Positions 5,072 to 5,159 of a stretch of DNA of 5,159 nucleotides are shown here, in pieces. Source of the DNA: Bryobacterales bacterium (GTDB lineage Bacteria > Acidobacteriota > Terriglobia > Bryobacterales > Bryobacteraceae). Both the position numbers and the translations under genes were made by a program. Positions within the stretch are counted from its first letter, which is position 1, and each line of letters starts with the position of its first letter. A model generated the notes under the pieces. That model did not search any database. It was not told where the DNA came from and saw only the letters and a program-made list of their open reading frames with translations. The stretch is taken from the NCBI GenBank assembly GCA_016880505.1, contig JAEHDI010000794.1, positions 1 through 5,159 on the forward strand, read 5' to 3'.

Positions 5072-5159
5072 CCCAGCGTTTACCGACGGCATCGCCGCGG
5101 GCGAGGATCCCGGTCAGTTGATGGCCTACTCGGAAACAAGCGCGCCAAAACCCTCCGCC

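Larger units (their letters stand above)
4889..5159. other. Non-coding right end with repeat remnants (271 bp)
   Basis: Nothing here looks like a complete gene. No intrinsic terminator follows the Asp-box gene. The stretch holds tandem GGAAAGTG boxes (4908-4931) and the right copy of the DYPL repeat (5052-5071). A minus-strand frame open from a GTG at 5058 down to 4798 reads through the repeats into the 3' end of the Asp-box gene. Its first 40 or so residues (for example YTHVDCFRIADHPDGIAPW) look somewhat protein-like, but I recognise no family. It is preceded by an in-frame TAA, so it may be a gene relic. Confidence 0.4.

Overview
This GC-rich bacterial window falls into two parts. The left part (about 1-1210) is mobile-element debris. 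The right part (about 1749-4888) is a divergent pair of envelope genes. No gene here fixes the taxonomy. A polytopic GT87-like protein carrying a PD40 tail, next to a secreted Asp-box propeller, would suit a soil Acidobacteriota-type genome, but that is an impression and not a measurement.

Left part: a small serine recombinase enters from the left edge (1-381). It has the catalytic-domain C-terminal half and the long E-helix but no DNA-binding domain. Its stop codon overlaps the 3' end of a minus-strand tRNA-like sequence (379-444). The 3' half of this tRNA has perfect class I geometry and a Phe-type (GAA) anticodon loop. The 5' half is degenerate and about 6 nt are missing. A second, complete serine recombinase of 202 aa (600-1208) follows, preceded by a good Shine-Dalgarno site. 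It is clearly related to the first but not a recent copy of it. A tRNA-like sequence between two recombinases looks like the scar of an integration site.

A gene-poor stretch of 540 bp (1209-1748) then separates this debris from the right part.

Right part: the minus-strand gene at 1749-3584 encodes a 611-aa multi-pass membrane protein of the GT87/DUF2029 glycosyltransferase type, fused to a C-terminal WD40-like (PD40/TolB-like) region. A promoter-like element ends only 8 nt before its ATG, which suggests a leaderless mRNA. The plus-strand gene at 3809-4888 starts at GTG and encodes a secreted propeller with six Asp-box motifs (YCF48/BNR type). The two genes diverge from a 224-bp intergenic region rich in inverted repeats, so they may be co-regulated. 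Both products would place a beta-propeller outside the cytoplasmic membrane.

Two diverged repeat families appear in the non-coding DNA. One is a 24-nt GGAAAGTG-containing direct repeat on either side of the Asp-box gene. The other is a 20-nt coding-like repeat (DYPL[LV][IV] on the minus strand) in the flanks of the two-gene block. These suggest old insertions around the module. No CRISPR array, rRNA gene or complete insertion sequence is visible.
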